Below are positions 53,280-62,159 of a stretch of DNA of 64,000 nucleotides, in pieces. Origin of the DNA: Clostridia bacterium (GTDB lineage: Bacteria > Bacillota > Clostridia > Christensenellales > Aristaeellaceae); assembly GCA_017526525.1 (NCBI GenBank), contig JAFXRG010000022.1, positions 62,001-126,000 on the forward strand, written 5' to 3'. The notes beneath the pieces were generated by a model. It was given only the letters and a program-made list of their open reading frames with translations, was not told the origin of the DNA and searched no databases. The translations under genes and the position numbers were made by a program. The first letter of the stretch is position 1. Each line of letters starts with the position of its first letter.

Positions 53280-55484
53280 TCAGGTGGCGGTCCGGTAAAC
53301 ATCCAGCACGTCGGATTTATTGCGAAGGGCCTGAATGACCCGATCCATTTCCTCCCGCGTATGGACATCCAGCGTGAGCCGGAGGGTGGAAATGCGGGTT
53401 TTATCGCTGGCCTGGATGGAGGCGGCCCGGATGGAAACGCCGTTTTCACCGATGACGGTGGCGATTTCACCCAGCATATTGACCCGGTCGTAGGCCAGGA
53501 TGGTGATGGTGGCGGAGAAGGTATCCTGGCTGTCCATGGACCATTCCACGCCGATTTTCCGTTCATCCTCGCCGGCGGCGGCATTGGCGCATTCCGCCTT
53601 GTGAATGGTGACACCGCGGCCGCGGGTAATATAACCGACGATATCATCCCCGGGAACCGGGGAACAGCATTTGGCAAACCGGACGGGAATATCCAGGTCT
53701 TCACTGCCGGTCATGACAATGCCGTGGTGGGCACGGCGCTGGCGAAGCAGCTGCTCGCCGGAAACCAGGTCCTTGACCGTCCGGATGGCGGTAGCAGGGG
53801 TTTCCTTTGCTTTCTGCTCCTCCAGCAGGCGGGACACCACATACATGGCGGCCATGCCGCCGTAGCCGACGGCACCGCAGATATCCTCGAAATCCAGGAA
53901 GCCGTATTTGCGCAGAAGGGGCTCATAATACTCGGGCTTCACGAGATCCGACATCCGGACCCCGCGGCGGGAGCATTCCTTTTCAATAATGGAGCGGCCG
54001 AGATTGATGTTTTCTTCCTTCAGGGCTTTTTTCAGGAACTGGCGGATTTTGGCCTTGGCCTGCGGGGTTTTGCAGATCCGGAGCCAATCCGTGCCCGGGC
54101 CTTTGGAGGAGGCGGAGGTCATGATTTCCACCCGGTCGCCGGTGGCCAGGGTGGTATCCAGGGGAACGATTTTGCCGTTAACCCGGGCGCCCACACACTG
54201 ATTGCCGACGGCGGAATGAATCCGGTAGGCGAAATCCAGGGGTGTTGCGCCTTTGGGCATGGAAATGACATCGCCCTTGGGGGTGAACAGGAATACTTCC
54301 TCCGAAAACAGGTCTGTTTTCAGGGTGTCGAGAAACTCCCGGGAATCCCGGGTTTCCGTCTGCCAGTCCAGCATCTGGCGCACCCAGAACAGCTTGTGGT
54401 CCAGGTTGTCCTCTTCGGAGGCGCCTTCCTTGTACCGCCAGTGGGCGGCAATGCCGTATTCCGCCACCCGGTGCATCTCCCAGGTGCGGATCTGCACCTC
54501 AAAGGGGAAAGGAATTTTACGGCCGCCCACCACGGTGGTGTGGAGGGACTGGTACATATTGGCCTTGGGAACGGAAATGTAATCCTTGAAACGGCCGGGC
54601 ACCTGGTTCCACAGGGTATGTACGATGCCCAGCACCGTATAGCAGTCCGGAATGGTATCCACGATGACCCGGATGGCAATCAGGTCATAGATCTGGTCGA
54701 AGGATTTCTGCTGCAGCACCATTTTGCGGTAGATGGAATAGAAATGCTTGGACCGGCCGTCAATGTCATAATGGATATGCTGGGCGTCCAGGCGCTCCGT
54801 CAGCTCGTTAATGACCAGGCGGATGCTTTCCTCCCGCTCCGCGCGCTTCATGCCGACCAGGTGAACAATACGGTTATAGCCGTCCGGATCGATATACTTG
54901 AGGGACAGGTCCTCCAGCTCCTGCTTCAGGGCATAAACGCCCAGCCGGTGCGCCAGGGGGGCATAGATATCCAGGGTTTCCCGGGAAATGGCAACCCGGC
55001 GGTCCTCCGGCTGATAACGAAGGGTGCGCATGTTGTGAAGCCGGTCCGCCAGCTTGATCAGGACCACCCGGATATCCCGGGACATGGCCAGGATCATTTT
55101 GCGCAGGGATTCCGCCTGGGCTTCCTCCCGGTTGGCAAAGTCCAGCTTGTTCAGTTTGGTGACGCCGTCCACCAGGTCCGCCACCTCCGAACCGAACTCG
55201 GAACGGATGGTATCCAGCGTGATGCCTTCGCAGTCTTCCACGGTGTCGTGGAGAAGGCCCGCTGCGATGGTGGGGGGATCGATCATCAGATCCGTCAGGA
55301 TGGAGGCGACAAAGCAGGGGTGCGAGAAATACGGTTCGCCGGATTTGCGGACCTGCCCGGCATGGGCGGCTTCGGCAAATTTCCATGCCCGTTCCACCAG
55401 CTGATAACCGTCGCCGGGGTGATATTTCTGCACCCGGTTCAGCATCTGATCCAGGGGCATGGCTTCATAGGACGCGAAAGCCAT
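53280..55484 (-). CDS. relA: Bifunctional (p)ppGpp synthetase/hydrolase
   Basis: Stringent-response enzyme of 734 residues. HD hydrolase domain with LLHDTVED (H79, D80), RelA_SpoT synthetase domain (GRSKHFYSIYRKM; KANMYQSLHTTVV), TGS domain (VFLFTPKGDVISMPKGATPLDFAY), zinc-finger/CC region and C-terminal ACT domain (IRAASIQASDKTRISTLRLTLDV). Both hydrolase and synthetase motifs are intact, so it is a Rel-type enzyme. AAAGGAGGTG lies upstream of the ATG. A hairpin separates it from secF. Confidence 0.95.
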   Translation of the reverse strand: MAFASYEAMPLDQMLNRVQKYHPGDGYQLVERAWKFAEAAHAGQVRKSGEPYFSHPCFVASILTDLMIDPPTIAAGLLHDTVEDCEGITLDTIRSEFGSEVADLVDGVTKLNKLDFANREEAQAESLRKMILAMSRDIRVVLIKLADRLHNMRTLRYQPEDRRVAISRETLDIYAPLAHRLGVYALKQELEDLSLKYIDPDGYNRIVHLVGMKRAEREESIRLVINELTERLDAQHIHYDIDGRSKHFYSIYRKMVLQQKSFDQIYDLIAIRVIVDTIPDCYTVLGIVHTLWNQVPGRFKDYISVPKANMYQSLHTTVVGGRKIPFPFEVQIRTWEMHRVAEYGIAAHWRYKEGASEEDNLDHKLFWVRQMLDWQTETRDSREFLDTLKTDLFSEEVFLFTPKGDVISMPKGATPLDFAYRIHSAVGNQCVGARVNGKIVPLDTTLATGDRVEIMTSASSKGPGTDWLRICKTPQAKAKIRQFLKKALKEENINLGRSIIEKECSRRGVRMSDLVKPEYYEPLLRKYGFLDFEDICGAVGYGGMAAMYVVSRLLEEQKAKETPATAIRTVKDLVSGEQLLRQRRAHHGIVMTGSEDLDIPVRFAKCCSPVPGDDIVGYITRGRGVTIHKAECANAAAGEDERKIGVEWSMDSQDTFSATITILAYDRVNMLGEIATVIGENGVSIRAASIQASDKTRISTLRLTLDVHTREEMDRVIQALRNKSDVLDVYRTAT

Positions 55485-55520
55485 GGACGCACCTCCTTTC
55501 CGGGGATTGAAAATGAAGTC

Positions 55521-55553
55521 AAAAGGAGGGACTGCTCATCAGACAGCCCCTCC
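55521..55553 (-). terminator. Terminator after secF (minus strand)
   Basis: GGAGGGGCTG pairs with CAGTCCCTCC (55544-55553 with 55525-55534, one mismatch), followed by TTTT on the minus strand (55521-55524). Ends the secD-secF transcript before relA. Confidence 0.7.
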
Positions 55554-55569
55554 CCGAAGAATGGCAGAA

Positions 55570-56463
55570 TCAGGCTTTTGCCTTGCGGCCGCGGCGCTTT
55601 TCCTCCAGGAAAGCCCAGACATAACCGTTGATCATGTTGGCGCTGTAGACGCCGGACAGGATACCGATGATGATGGGCAGCGCGAACTCGCGGATGGAAG
55701 CAACGCCCAGGATGCACAGCGCCACGATGGTAATCAGGGTGGTGACGGTGGTGCAGATAGTGCGGCCAAGGCTCTCCTTGATGGAAAGGTTGGTAACCTC
55801 TTCCTTGGGAGCGGAGGGCATTTTCTTGTGGTTTTCACGGATCCGGTCAAAGATCACGATGGTGTTGTTGATGGAGTAACCGACGATGGTCAGCGCCGCC
55901 GCGATGAACGAGGAGTTCATCTGGATGAAGGAGCGGAAGATCACCATGAAGGACAGCATGATCAGCACATCGTGCAGCAGGCCGAAGACGGCGGAAAGAC
56001 CGGAGTTGAAGTCGAACCGGATGGCGATGTAGATCAGCATCAGCACGGAGGCCAGCAGCACGGAAATGACCGCGTTCTTGACCAGGGTGGCACCGGCCAC
56101 GGGACCTACGTAGTTTACGTCACCGATGGAAACGGCTTCCGGATATTTTTCCTTGATGCCGGCTTCAAAGTTGTCCTGCACCTTCTGGATGTCATCCTTC
56201 GCCACGTCCTTGATGCGGACGTTGATTTCGTTGTCGGAGGCGCCCTGAACCGTAACGGTGTAGGTGCCGGCGCCCATGGCGGACAGAACTCCGTCAATAT
56301 CGGTCTTCACAGCGGCCTTTTTCAGATCGTACTGCATGGAGAGGCCGCCTTCGAAGTCAATACCCATATTGATGCCGTGGCCGAAAATGGTCAGGACCAG
56401 TGCGACCAGAATGATCGCGGCGGAAATGATCAGGCAGATTTTGGAACGGTTTTTAATGACCAT
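55570..56463 (-). CDS. secF: Protein translocase subunit SecF
   Basis: Membrane partner of SecD that drives late steps of Sec export with the proton gradient. 297 residues: helix 1 at about 8-28, periplasm-facing domain (GIDFEGGLSMQYDL near 35-48), and five further helices from about 125, with IAIRFDFNSGLSAVFGLLHDVLIM and YSINNTIVIFDRIREN as signature motifs. Its ATG overlaps the secD stop by one base (TAATG), so translation is coupled. Confidence 0.95.
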   Translation of the reverse strand: MVIKNRSKICLIISAAIILVALVLTIFGHGINMGIDFEGGLSMQYDLKKAAVKTDIDGVLSAMGAGTYTVTVQGASDNEINVRIKDVAKDDIQKVQDNFEAGIKEKYPEAVSIGDVNYVGPVAGATLVKNAVISVLLASVLMLIYIAIRFDFNSGLSAVFGLLHDVLIMLSFMVIFRSFIQMNSSFIAAALTIVGYSINNTIVIFDRIRENHKKMPSAPKEEVTNLSIKESLGRTICTTVTTLITIVALCILGVASIREFALPIIIGILSGVYSANMINGYVWAFLEEKRRGRKAKA

Positions 56464-57782
56464 TACTGCTCGACCTCCTTTCCGGCGTTCAGTTTCGTAT
56501 AGAGGCTAATCTTCGTGGCCCCCGCATTCACGAAGCGGTTCATGAGGAAGCGGGTAACCAGGATCGCGGAGAACATGGAAACCACAACGCCCAGCAGCAG
56601 GGTCTTGGCGAAGCCCTGGATGGAGCCGGTGCCGAAGATCAGCAGCACGATGGCGGCGATCAGGGTGGTTACGTTGGCATCCAGAACCGCGGACATGGCG
56701 TTTTTAAAGCCAGCCCGCACGGAAGCCTTGGCGCTGCGGCCGCGGCGCGCTTCTTCGTTAAAGCGTTCGAAGATGATGACGTTGGCGTCCACCGCCATAC
56801 CGATGCCCAGGACCACGCCGGCCAGGCCGGGCAGGGTCAGCTGGATATGGAACACGGCGATGAGCAGGAACAGCAGGATAATGTACAGCGCCAGCGCCCA
56901 GGAGGCGATGAGGCCGTTCAGGCGGTACCGCAGGATCATCAGCAGCATGATCAGGACGATGCCGATGAGGGCGGCCTTCACAGAGGTAGACAGCGCATCC
57001 TGGCCCAGGGTGGCGGAAACCTTGTCCACCTTCTGCTGGGTGAGCTCCAGGGGCAGCGCACCGGACTGAATCTGCGCCGCGGTGGTCAGAGCCTGCTCCT
57101 GGGTGTAGCTGCCGGAAATCACGCCCCGGCCGTCGGTGATGGCCTGCTGCACGGTGGCGTTGACCAGGACTTCGTCGTCCAGGGTGATTTTGATGTTCTT
57201 GTTGATATTTTTCGCGGTGGCTTCCGCAAACAGTTCGCGGCCTTCGTCCGTCAGTTCAAAGGCGATGACATGCTTGCCGTCCTGATAGGAATAAACGGCG
57301 CGCTTGACCTTGTCGCCCTTCATGATTTCATTGCCTTCCGGATCGAGGAACTTCATTTCGGCGGTGGCGCCGATTAGGTCCAGAACGGAATCGTCCTGCA
57401 CGTCGGGAATTTCAACGCGGATGCCGTCCGCGCCGATGCGCTGCACGTTGGCTTCCGTGTAGTTTTTGTCGCTCAGACGGGACCGGATGATGGACATGGT
57501 GCCTTCCATCAGGTCGTCAAAATTCGCTTCGGAGCCTTCCGGAGCCTTGCCGGAGTATTCTACATACATTCCGCCCCGCAGATCCAGACCCAGGGGCAGA
57601 GATTGCGGCCATTTTTCAGCAGCCGTTGTCGGCAGCCAGGAGAGCACCTTGTACAGCCCACGGGGCGGAATGCTCAGTCCCGTCAGCCCGATCCAGCCCA
57701 GCAGGATCGTGACAACGAGCACGATGCACAGCGCAACGACGGCTCCTGTTTTCCCGCCGGAACGCCTTTTGTTGGATTTCAT
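56463..57782 (-). CDS. secD: Protein translocase subunit SecD
   Basis: 439 residues, the shorter Gram-positive form. Helix 1 (about 12-35), the P1 head with LGLDLRGGMYVEYSG (about 64-78), and a C-terminal RND-like membrane domain with LPGLAGVVLGIGMAVDANVIIFERFNEE and GFKNAMSAVLDANVTTLIAAIVL. AAGGAGG precedes the ATG, and there is a near-perfect promoter 40 nt upstream. Confidence 0.95.
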   Translation of the reverse strand: MKSNKRRSGGKTGAVVALCIVLVVTILLGWIGLTGLSIPPRGLYKVLSWLPTTAAEKWPQSLPLGLDLRGGMYVEYSGKAPEGSEANFDDLMEGTMSIIRSRLSDKNYTEANVQRIGADGIRVEIPDVQDDSVLDLIGATAEMKFLDPEGNEIMKGDKVKRAVYSYQDGKHVIAFELTDEGRELFAEATAKNINKNIKITLDDEVLVNATVQQAITDGRGVISGSYTQEQALTTAAQIQSGALPLELTQQKVDKVSATLGQDALSTSVKAALIGIVLIMLLMILRYRLNGLIASWALALYIILLFLLIAVFHIQLTLPGLAGVVLGIGMAVDANVIIFERFNEEARRGRSAKASVRAGFKNAMSAVLDANVTTLIAAIVLLIFGTGSIQGFAKTLLLGVVVSMFSAILVTRFLMNRFVNAGATKISLYTKLNAGKEVEQ

Positions 57783-57818
57783 GACGATCGTTTCCTCCTT
57801 CGAAACACAGATAGATCA

Positions 57819-57847
57819 ATTATAATCACGGGAACTTGATTCGTCAA
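57819..57847 (-). promoter_or_regulatory. Promoter of secD-secF
   Basis: On the minus strand TTGACG (57842-57847), 17-nt spacer, TATAAT (57819-57824). Confidence 0.75.
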
Positions 57848-57850
57848 TAG

Positions 57851-57880
57851 AAATGAAAAGCCCGCCGGGGAACGGCGGGC
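57851..57880 (-). terminator. Terminator after the GNAT gene
   Basis: 8-bp G+C stem (57860-57867 with 57873-57880) followed on the minus strand by TTTTCATTTC. Confidence 0.65.
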
Positions 57881-57899
57881 GCATCGGAAGGCGAAAAAT

Positions 57900-58703
57900 T
57901 CAGTTGAGGTACATTCCGGGGAAAATCATATTGACGCCCAGCACGGAAGCCCCGAAATCGTTCATCAGCCGCTGCTGGGGCTGGCTGCGGGTCATGATCC
58001 GGGTGGTCACGCGGGTGACGCCCTCGGCGGCCATGATGGCCATCATCCGGTGCAGCAGGGCCCTGCCCATTCCCTGATTGCGGGAACCGGGCTCAATATA
58101 GATGGCTACCAGTTCACAGTCGATACCCTGGCCGGCCATGATGACCTCCCCGATCAGCACCGCGTTGCGGTAAAGCCCCAGGGTCATGAAATGAGGCATC
58201 CGCATCAGGGACTGCAGGTAATTCAGGTCCACAAAGGTGATTTCGTTCATCTGCAGCCGGTAAAGCAGGCCGTTCTGCTCGTCCGGGGTATGCAGCGGGG
58301 TGGGAGCCACGGTGCAGCTCATGGGAATTCTGCCTTCCCCGAAGGGCATGGCAAGCTGAAGGATATTATCCGTTTCGTCGCAGTCAAACCCGTTGTGCAG
58401 ATAGAAATCCCGCAGCTGGGTGTCCGCGGGGGAAATGCCGGTGTAAAGGCGGGCGCGGAGGGTGGGATTCACATTCTGAAGAATCCGGGCACGGGCCACC
58501 AGCGCGCCGAAAAGCAGATAGCGGGAGGCCGGATCCCCGTCCAGGGAGAAGTAAAGATTCACCGGACAGTCCGGATACAGCCCGGGCTGATACTGATACA
58601 GAATAAACCCGTATCCGGTCTGCGTGCCGAGATCATCGACCGCGTAAAAAACATCTTCCGGATTCAGCCCGTTAACCGGCTGGGAGGGATGAACAATCGT
58701 CAT
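57900..58703 (-). CDS. GNAT family N-acetyltransferase
   Basis: A 267-residue protein with a tandem GNAT look. The C-terminal half has the acetyl-CoA-binding signature (VAIYIEPGSRNQGMGRALLHRMMAIM, with Q/RxxGxG/A), while the N-terminal half (FSLDGDPASRYLLFGALVARAR) is a weaker copy. I start at 58703 where AAAGGAAT is 6 nt upstream; the frame is open to 58841 without a site. Substrate unknown. Confidence 0.82.
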   Translation of the reverse strand: MTIVHPSQPVNGLNPEDVFYAVDDLGTQTGYGFILYQYQPGLYPDCPVNLYFSLDGDPASRYLLFGALVARARILQNVNPTLRARLYTGISPADTQLRDFYLHNGFDCDETDNILQLAMPFGEGRIPMSCTVAPTPLHTPDEQNGLLYRLQMNEITFVDLNYLQSLMRMPHFMTLGLYRNAVLIGEVIMAGQGIDCELVAIYIEPGSRNQGMGRALLHRMMAIMAAEGVTRVTTRIMTRSQPQQRLMNDFGASVLGVNMIFPGMYLN

Positions 58704-58795
58704 GACGATATTCCTTTCACAAAGCCAAAGCAAAAAGCGGGTCCCCGATTCGGGGGACATCAGTATACAGGGATTTTTGCCGGTTGTCAAAACGC

Positions 58796-58824
58796 TTGCC
58801 ATTGGGGAAAAATACTGATAAAAT
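58796..58824 (+). promoter_or_regulatory. Promoter of the cyclophilin gene, extended -10
   Basis: TTGCCA (58796-58801), 17-nt spacer, TGA-TAAAAT (-10 at 58819-58824). Confidence 0.7.
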
Positions 58825-58894
58825 AGTAATGTTCCGGACACTTCCGGACAGAACGGTAAACCGGCGGATTTCAGGTTTCAAAGGAGGAATTCTC

Positions 58895-59413
58895 ATGGCG
58901 CAGAATCCTGTTTTTACTATTAAAATGCGCAACGGCAAAGAAATGAAGGGAGAGCTGTATCCCGAAGCAGCACCGCAGTCTGTTGGCAATTTCATTGCCC
59001 TGGCCAACAGCGGGTTTTATGACGGACTGATTTTTCACCGGGTGATTCCCGGATTCATGATTCAGGGCGGAGACCCCAAAGGCATGGGCATCGGCGGACC
59101 CGGATACTGCATCCGGGGCGAGTTCAGCGCCAACGGGTTCAAAAACCCCATCAAGCACACCTATGGCGTGCTGAGCATGGCCCGGAGCATGATGCCCGAT
59201 TCGGCCGGAAGCCAGTTTTTCATCATGACCAGTGACAGCCCCCATCTGGACGGACAGTACGCTGCCTTCGGCAAGGTGCTGGAGGGGATGGACGCGGCGG
59301 AGGAAATTGTGAAAACGCCCCGGGATGCTTCGGACAAACCCCTGGAGCCGCAGATCATGGAATCTGTCCGGGTGGATACATTTGGACAGGTTTATCCTTT
59401 TGAACAGATTTGA
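58895..59413 (+). CDS. Peptidyl-prolyl cis-trans isomerase, cyclophilin type
   Basis: 172-residue cytoplasmic cyclophilin that speeds proline isomerisation. Conserved FHRVIPGFMIQGGDPKGMGIGGPGY, MARSMMPDSAGSQFFI and the late YAAFGKVLEGMD segment are all present; the typical Trp of the cyclosporin site is not seen. Start at 58895 with AAGGAGG 6 nt upstream. Followed by a strong terminator. Confidence 0.93.
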   Translation: MAQNPVFTIKMRNGKEMKGELYPEAAPQSVGNFIALANSGFYDGLIFHRVIPGFMIQGGDPKGMGIGGPGYCIRGEFSANGFKNPIKHTYGVLSMARSMMPDSAGSQFFIMTSDSPHLDGQYAAFGKVLEGMDAAEEIVKTPRDASDKPLEPQIMESVRVDTFGQVYPFEQI

Positions 59414-59426
59414 CAGGTGCCTTGCG

Positions 59427-59460
59427 GCGCGGAAGGGGGAAACCTCCTTCCGCGCTTTTT
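59427..59460 (+). terminator. Rho-independent terminator after the cyclophilin gene
   Basis: 13-bp stem (59427-59439 with 59443-59455), AAA loop, five T residues (59456-59460). Confidence 0.85.
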
Positions 59461-59479
59461 CACAAAGGAGACGAAAAAC

Positions 59480-59737
59480 GTGGAAAAACAGAAAATGACG
59501 GTAACCGTGGCGGGAAGGCCGTATACGCTGGTATCCTCCGACCCGCCGGAGCATGTAAAACGGGTGGCGGAATATGTGGACCGGCAGCTGAGCGAAACCG
59601 CCGCTGCCACCAACCTGCCTTCCGCCCAGGCGGCGGTGCTGACCTGCTTTCACCTGGCGGAGGAACTGCTGAAAGCCCAGGATGAAAACAGGATCCTGAC
59701 CCGGCGGCTGGAAACCGCGGCGGCAAAAAAAGACTGA
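59480..59737 (+). CDS. zapA: Cell division protein ZapA
   Basis: 85-residue FtsZ-ring stabiliser. KMTVTVAGRPYTLVSSDPPEHVKRVAEYVDRQL is the standard head; the tail is a coiled coil (LAEELLKAQDENRILTRRLE). GTG start at 59480 with AAAGGAG 9 nt upstream; an ATG at 59495 would delete the first strand residues. Directly followed by the U32 peptidase gene and then mutS2, an arrangement typical of Firmicutes. Confidence 0.88.
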   Translation: MEKQKMTVTVAGRPYTLVSSDPPEHVKRVAEYVDRQLSETAAATNLPSAQAAVLTCFHLAEELLKAQDENRILTRRLETAAAKKD

Positions 59738-59753
59738 TCCGGAGGACTGGAAG

Positions 59754-62060
59754 ATGGAAAACCTGGCCCCTGCCGGAAACCGGGAGGCCCTGGAGCGGGC
59801 GGACGCCGCAGGCGCGGACGCGGTTTACCTGGGATATGCGGCCTTCAGCGCCCGGGCCGGAGCCGGCAATTTTGACCGGCAGGCCCTGGAGGACGCGGTG
59901 CACTATGCCCATGCGCGCCATATGCGCGTGCATGTGACGCTGAACACCCTGATCAAGGACCGGGAAACGGAAGCCGTGGCGGACGTGATCCGCCTGCTGC
60001 GGGAAATCCGGGTGGATGCGGTGCTGGTGCAGGATGCCGGAATCCTGCGGATGATCCGCAGCCTCTGCCCCGGCCTGACCGTTCATGCCAGCACCCAGAT
60101 GGCCATTCACAACCGGACCGGGGCGGCCTGGTGCCGGGAGCAGGGAATGAGCCGGGTGGTGCTTGCCCGGGAATGCCCGCTGGAGGAGATCCGGCGGTGC
60201 GCGGAAACGGGCATTGAAATCGAGGTATTCGGCCACGGCGCACAGTGCGTGGCCGTCAGCGGCGAATGCCTGTTTTCAAGCATGGCGGGGGAACGGAGCG
60301 GCAACCGCGGACGGTGCGCCCAGCCCTGCCGCCGGGAGTATCTTTACCGGAACCGCAAAGGCGCCTGGCTGAGCCCGCGGGATGTCTGCCTTCGGGATGA
60401 GCTGCCGGCGCTGCAGGACGCGGGGGTGGTTTCCGTGAAGCTGGAAGGACGGGCCAAGCGGCCGGAATACACGGCGGTGGTGACCGCATCCTACCGGCGG
60501 GGGCTGGACAGCCTGGAGGCGGGCGCGTTCCGAAAGGCGGACCGGGAGGAACGGGAAGGCCTGATGCAGATTTTCAACCGGGGCGGATTCATGAAGGGAT
60601 ACGCCTTCGGATGCGAGGACGCGGACGTCATCTGGCCGGAGAGGGTCAGCCACTGCGGCGTGGTGATCGGCCGGGTGGAACAGGCGGACCGCCGTTTTGC
60701 CCGGGTCCGGCTGACCCGGGACCTGCGGGATGGGGATGAGCTGGAAATCCGGAACCGGCGGGGGGCGGAAAGCCTTCTTTACGCGGGGAAGGACACTCCC
60801 CGGGACGGAACGGCCCTGGTCCGCCTGCGGGAAGGCCTGCGGGCGGAGGCCGGAGACGAGGTGGCCCGGCTGACGGACGCGGAACAGATCCGGAAAGCGG
60901 CGGCCCTGCCGGGACGCCGGGTGACGGCGAACCTTTATCTGCGGGCCGTGGCGGGGGAACCCCTGACGCTTCGGGCCTCGGACGGGGAAAACGAAGTCAC
61001 GGTACAGGGAGGTCCCGCGGCGGAAGCCCGGACCCATGCCGCCCGGGAAGAGGAACTGAAGCGGAACCTGAGCCGGACGGGGGATACCCTGTTTGAACCG
61101 GGACGGATTGAGATTGAAACGGAAAACGCGTTTGTGCCGGTTTCCGAAATCAACCGGATCCGGCGGGAAGCCCTGGCGGCGCTGGAAAAAGCCCGGGAGG
61201 AGGCCTTTGCGCCGGAAACCGGGGCGGAAGGCCGGATGCCGGAGGCAATACTGCCCCGCAAAAGCATTCCCGCCATGGCGGTGGTGCGCACCGGGGAACA
61301 GGCGGAATGCGCCCGAAGGGCAGGCTTCCGGGTGATCCGGGATCCGGAGGATTTCCGGCCGGACGCATTGGAAAAGCTGCTGTCGGAAATGCAGGAAGGA
61401 GACTGGCTTCAGCTGCCCCGGGTCTGCACGGAGGAAACGCTGCAGATGCTCCGGAGGCTGGCGGGCAAATTACCGGGAAAACCCGCCGGCGTGGTGCTGG
61501 GCTCCATCGGACAGCTGGGAATCTGCTGGCCGGTGCCCTTTGCCGCGGGCAGCGGGATTCCGGTCATGAACCGGCAGGCGGCGGCGTTCCTGCTGGAGGC
61601 GGGCTGCGAGTTTGTGACGGCCTCCCCGGAGCTGACAGAAAAGGAACTGGAGGAACTGACAGCGGACGGGGCGCCGGTTTCGGTGACCCTGTTCGGGCGG
61701 ACGGAGCTGATGCTGCTGCACCACTGCCCCGCCCGGACGGCCCTGGGCCTTCGGGACGGGCACCGGGAATGCCGCATGTGTGACATGCATCACCCGGAGG
61801 CGCTGGAGGGAAACGTTCTGGAGGACCTGATGGGTCACCGGTTTCCCCTGCTGCGCCAGCGGCTGCCGGAGGGATGCAGGATCCGGCTGATGAACATGCT
61901 TCCCACCGACTGGGCGGACATGAAAAACATCCGGAATCCCCGGCTTGAACTGACCACCGAAAGCCGGGAGGAAACGGAGCGGATTCTGGAGGCGGTGCGC
62001 CGGGGAATCCGGACCGGGCTGGAGGCTACTTCCGGCCACCGGAACCGGCCGGTGGAATGA
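59754..62060 (+). CDS. U32 family peptidase with DUF3656
   Basis: 768 residues. The N-terminal U32 domain (LAPAGNREALERADAAGADAVYLG; EIEVFGHGAQCVAVSGECLFSS; NRGRCAQPCRREY, the conserved Cys set) belongs to a family now linked to tRNA or rRNA hydroxylation (TrhP/RlhA) as well as collagenase-like activity. The middle carries DUF3656-like sequence and the end a second C-rich segment (GHRECRMCDMHH). 16 nt after zapA with GGAGGACTGG; cotranscribed. Confidence 0.9.
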   Translation: MENLAPAGNREALERADAAGADAVYLGYAAFSARAGAGNFDRQALEDAVHYAHARHMRVHVTLNTLIKDRETEAVADVIRLLREIRVDAVLVQDAGILRMIRSLCPGLTVHASTQMAIHNRTGAAWCREQGMSRVVLARECPLEEIRRCAETGIEIEVFGHGAQCVAVSGECLFSSMAGERSGNRGRCAQPCRREYLYRNRKGAWLSPRDVCLRDELPALQDAGVVSVKLEGRAKRPEYTAVVTASYRRGLDSLEAGAFRKADREEREGLMQIFNRGGFMKGYAFGCEDADVIWPERVSHCGVVIGRVEQADRRFARVRLTRDLRDGDELEIRNRRGAESLLYAGKDTPRDGTALVRLREGLRAEAGDEVARLTDAEQIRKAAALPGRRVTANLYLRAVAGEPLTLRASDGENEVTVQGGPAAEARTHAAREEELKRNLSRTGDTLFEPGRIEIETENAFVPVSEINRIRREALAALEKAREEAFAPETGAEGRMPEAILPRKSIPAMAVVRTGEQAECARRAGFRVIRDPEDFRPDALEKLLSEMQEGDWLQLPRVCTEETLQMLRRLAGKLPGKPAGVVLGSIGQLGICWPVPFAAGSGIPVMNRQAAAFLLEAGCEFVTASPELTEKELEELTADGAPVSVTLFGRTELMLLHHCPARTALGLRDGHRECRMCDMHHPEALEGNVLEDLMGHRFPLLRQRLPEGCRIRLMNMLPTDWADMKNIRNPRLELTTESREETERILEAVRRGIRTGLEATSGHRNRPVE

Positions 62061-62159
62061 CCGGCGGCCGAAGCGGATAAACAGGAACGAAAAACCGGGA
62101 CACCGGGGAAAAGGTTTTCGGGAAAGACCCGGAAAAACAGATGTGAGGCTTGGGAAACC

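Noticed and set aside
53247-55631. 794-codon plus-strand open frame
   Set aside because: Antisense to relA; rich in His/Gly/Gln as expected for a GC-rich shadow frame.
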